A stretch of DNA of 47,439 nt from NCBI GenBank assembly GCA_947590905.1, contig CANQCU010000033.1, positions 1 to 47,439 of the forward strand, in the 5' to 3' direction. A model generated the notes under the pieces. That model was not told the DNA's origin and did no database searches. It was given only the letters and a program-made list of their open reading frames with translations. The first letter of the stretch is position 1, and the number at the start of each line of letters is the position of its first letter. Of this stretch, positions 47,366 to 47,439 are shown piece by piece. The DNA comes from an uncultured Clostridia bacterium (GTDB taxonomy: Bacteria; Bacillota; Clostridia; TANB77; CAG-508). The position numbers and the translations under genes were made by a program.

Positions 47366-47439
47366 GGGCTATTAGCTCAGGTGGTAGAGCACTTGACTTT
47401 TAATCAAGTTGTCCCGCGTTCGAGTCGCGGATAGCTCAC
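47366..47439 (+). tRNA. tRNA-Lys (anticodon TTT), 3' end at window edge
   Basis: Acceptor GGGCTAT/ATAGCTC, D-arm AGCTCAGGTGGTAGAGC, anticodon loop CTTTTAA in stem CTTGA/TCAAG (anticodon TTT), and T-arm with GTTCGAGTC. The window stops inside the encoded CCA. Confidence 0.95.

Overview
The window is about 47 kb of very AT-rich DNA spanning a bacterial chromosomal replication origin. Gene content and order (rpmH-rnpA-yidD-yidC-jag-mnmE-mnmG-parA-parB-DUF4446 on one side, dnaA-dnaN-recF-gyrB-gyrA on the other), the sporulation genes spmA/spmB, a GerMN-domain protein, an AbrB/SpoVT-type regulator and a large 2-hydroxyacyl-CoA-dehydratase-activase-type protein point to a low-GC, anaerobic, spore-forming clostridial Firmicute, probably an uncultured gut-type lineage. 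That placement is inference; no rRNA is present.

Layout. 1-4.5 kb: end of a membrane protein, a YefM/YoeB toxin-antitoxin pair, a small membrane protein with foreign-looking codons, two hypotheticals. 4.6-9 kb: spmA, spmB, a structured non-coding segment, AbrB-like regulator, rsmI, trmN6-like, a 58-aa ORF, GerMN protein. 9.2-13.6 kb: one 1445-aa activase-type protein. 13.6-16.2 kb: a 2.6-kb gene-free, extremely AT-rich stretch with two copies of a DnaA-box motif and a 200-bp direct repeat. 16.2-17 kb: three tRNA-Ser genes. 17-25.4 kb: the leftward origin-proximal operons. 25.4-31.4 kb: oriC and dnaA-dnaN-recF-gyrB. 32-35.5 kb: VirB4-type genes. 35.6-38 kb: gyrA. 38.1-46.7 kb: a block read leftward (NMT1/THI5-type ABC transporter, DnaC- and DnaD-like proteins, PrgI/TrbL/TrbC/VirD4-like secretion proteins) bounded by inverted copies of a multi-hairpin repeat. 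47-47.4 kb: a DUF1858 protein and tRNA-Lys.

The most striking observation concerns the reading frame. Nine genes, including the essential gyrA, are interrupted by +1 frameshifts, 11 in all. Every one has the same form: a single extra C directly before a glycine codon (NNN-C-GGN), so that CGG appears in frame. Skipping that C, or reading CGGN as one glycine, restores the conserved protein. By manual scan of both strands the only other in-frame CGG is in the codon-atypical 70-aa ORF at 880-1092. Neighbouring NNC-GGN junctions, where CGG is out of frame, do not shift. This looks like a lineage in which CGG is unassigned or very poorly decoded and is resolved by +1 frameshifting (or a four-base glycine codon), used in ordinary chromosomal genes. 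A sequencing artefact cannot be formally excluded, but it would not be expected to respect strand and codon phase.

Other points of interest: two parS-like sites in and next to mnmG, candidate ATA start codons in the secretion genes, a possible small riboswitch before the ABC operon, and a secretion apparatus without visible relaxase split around gyrA.
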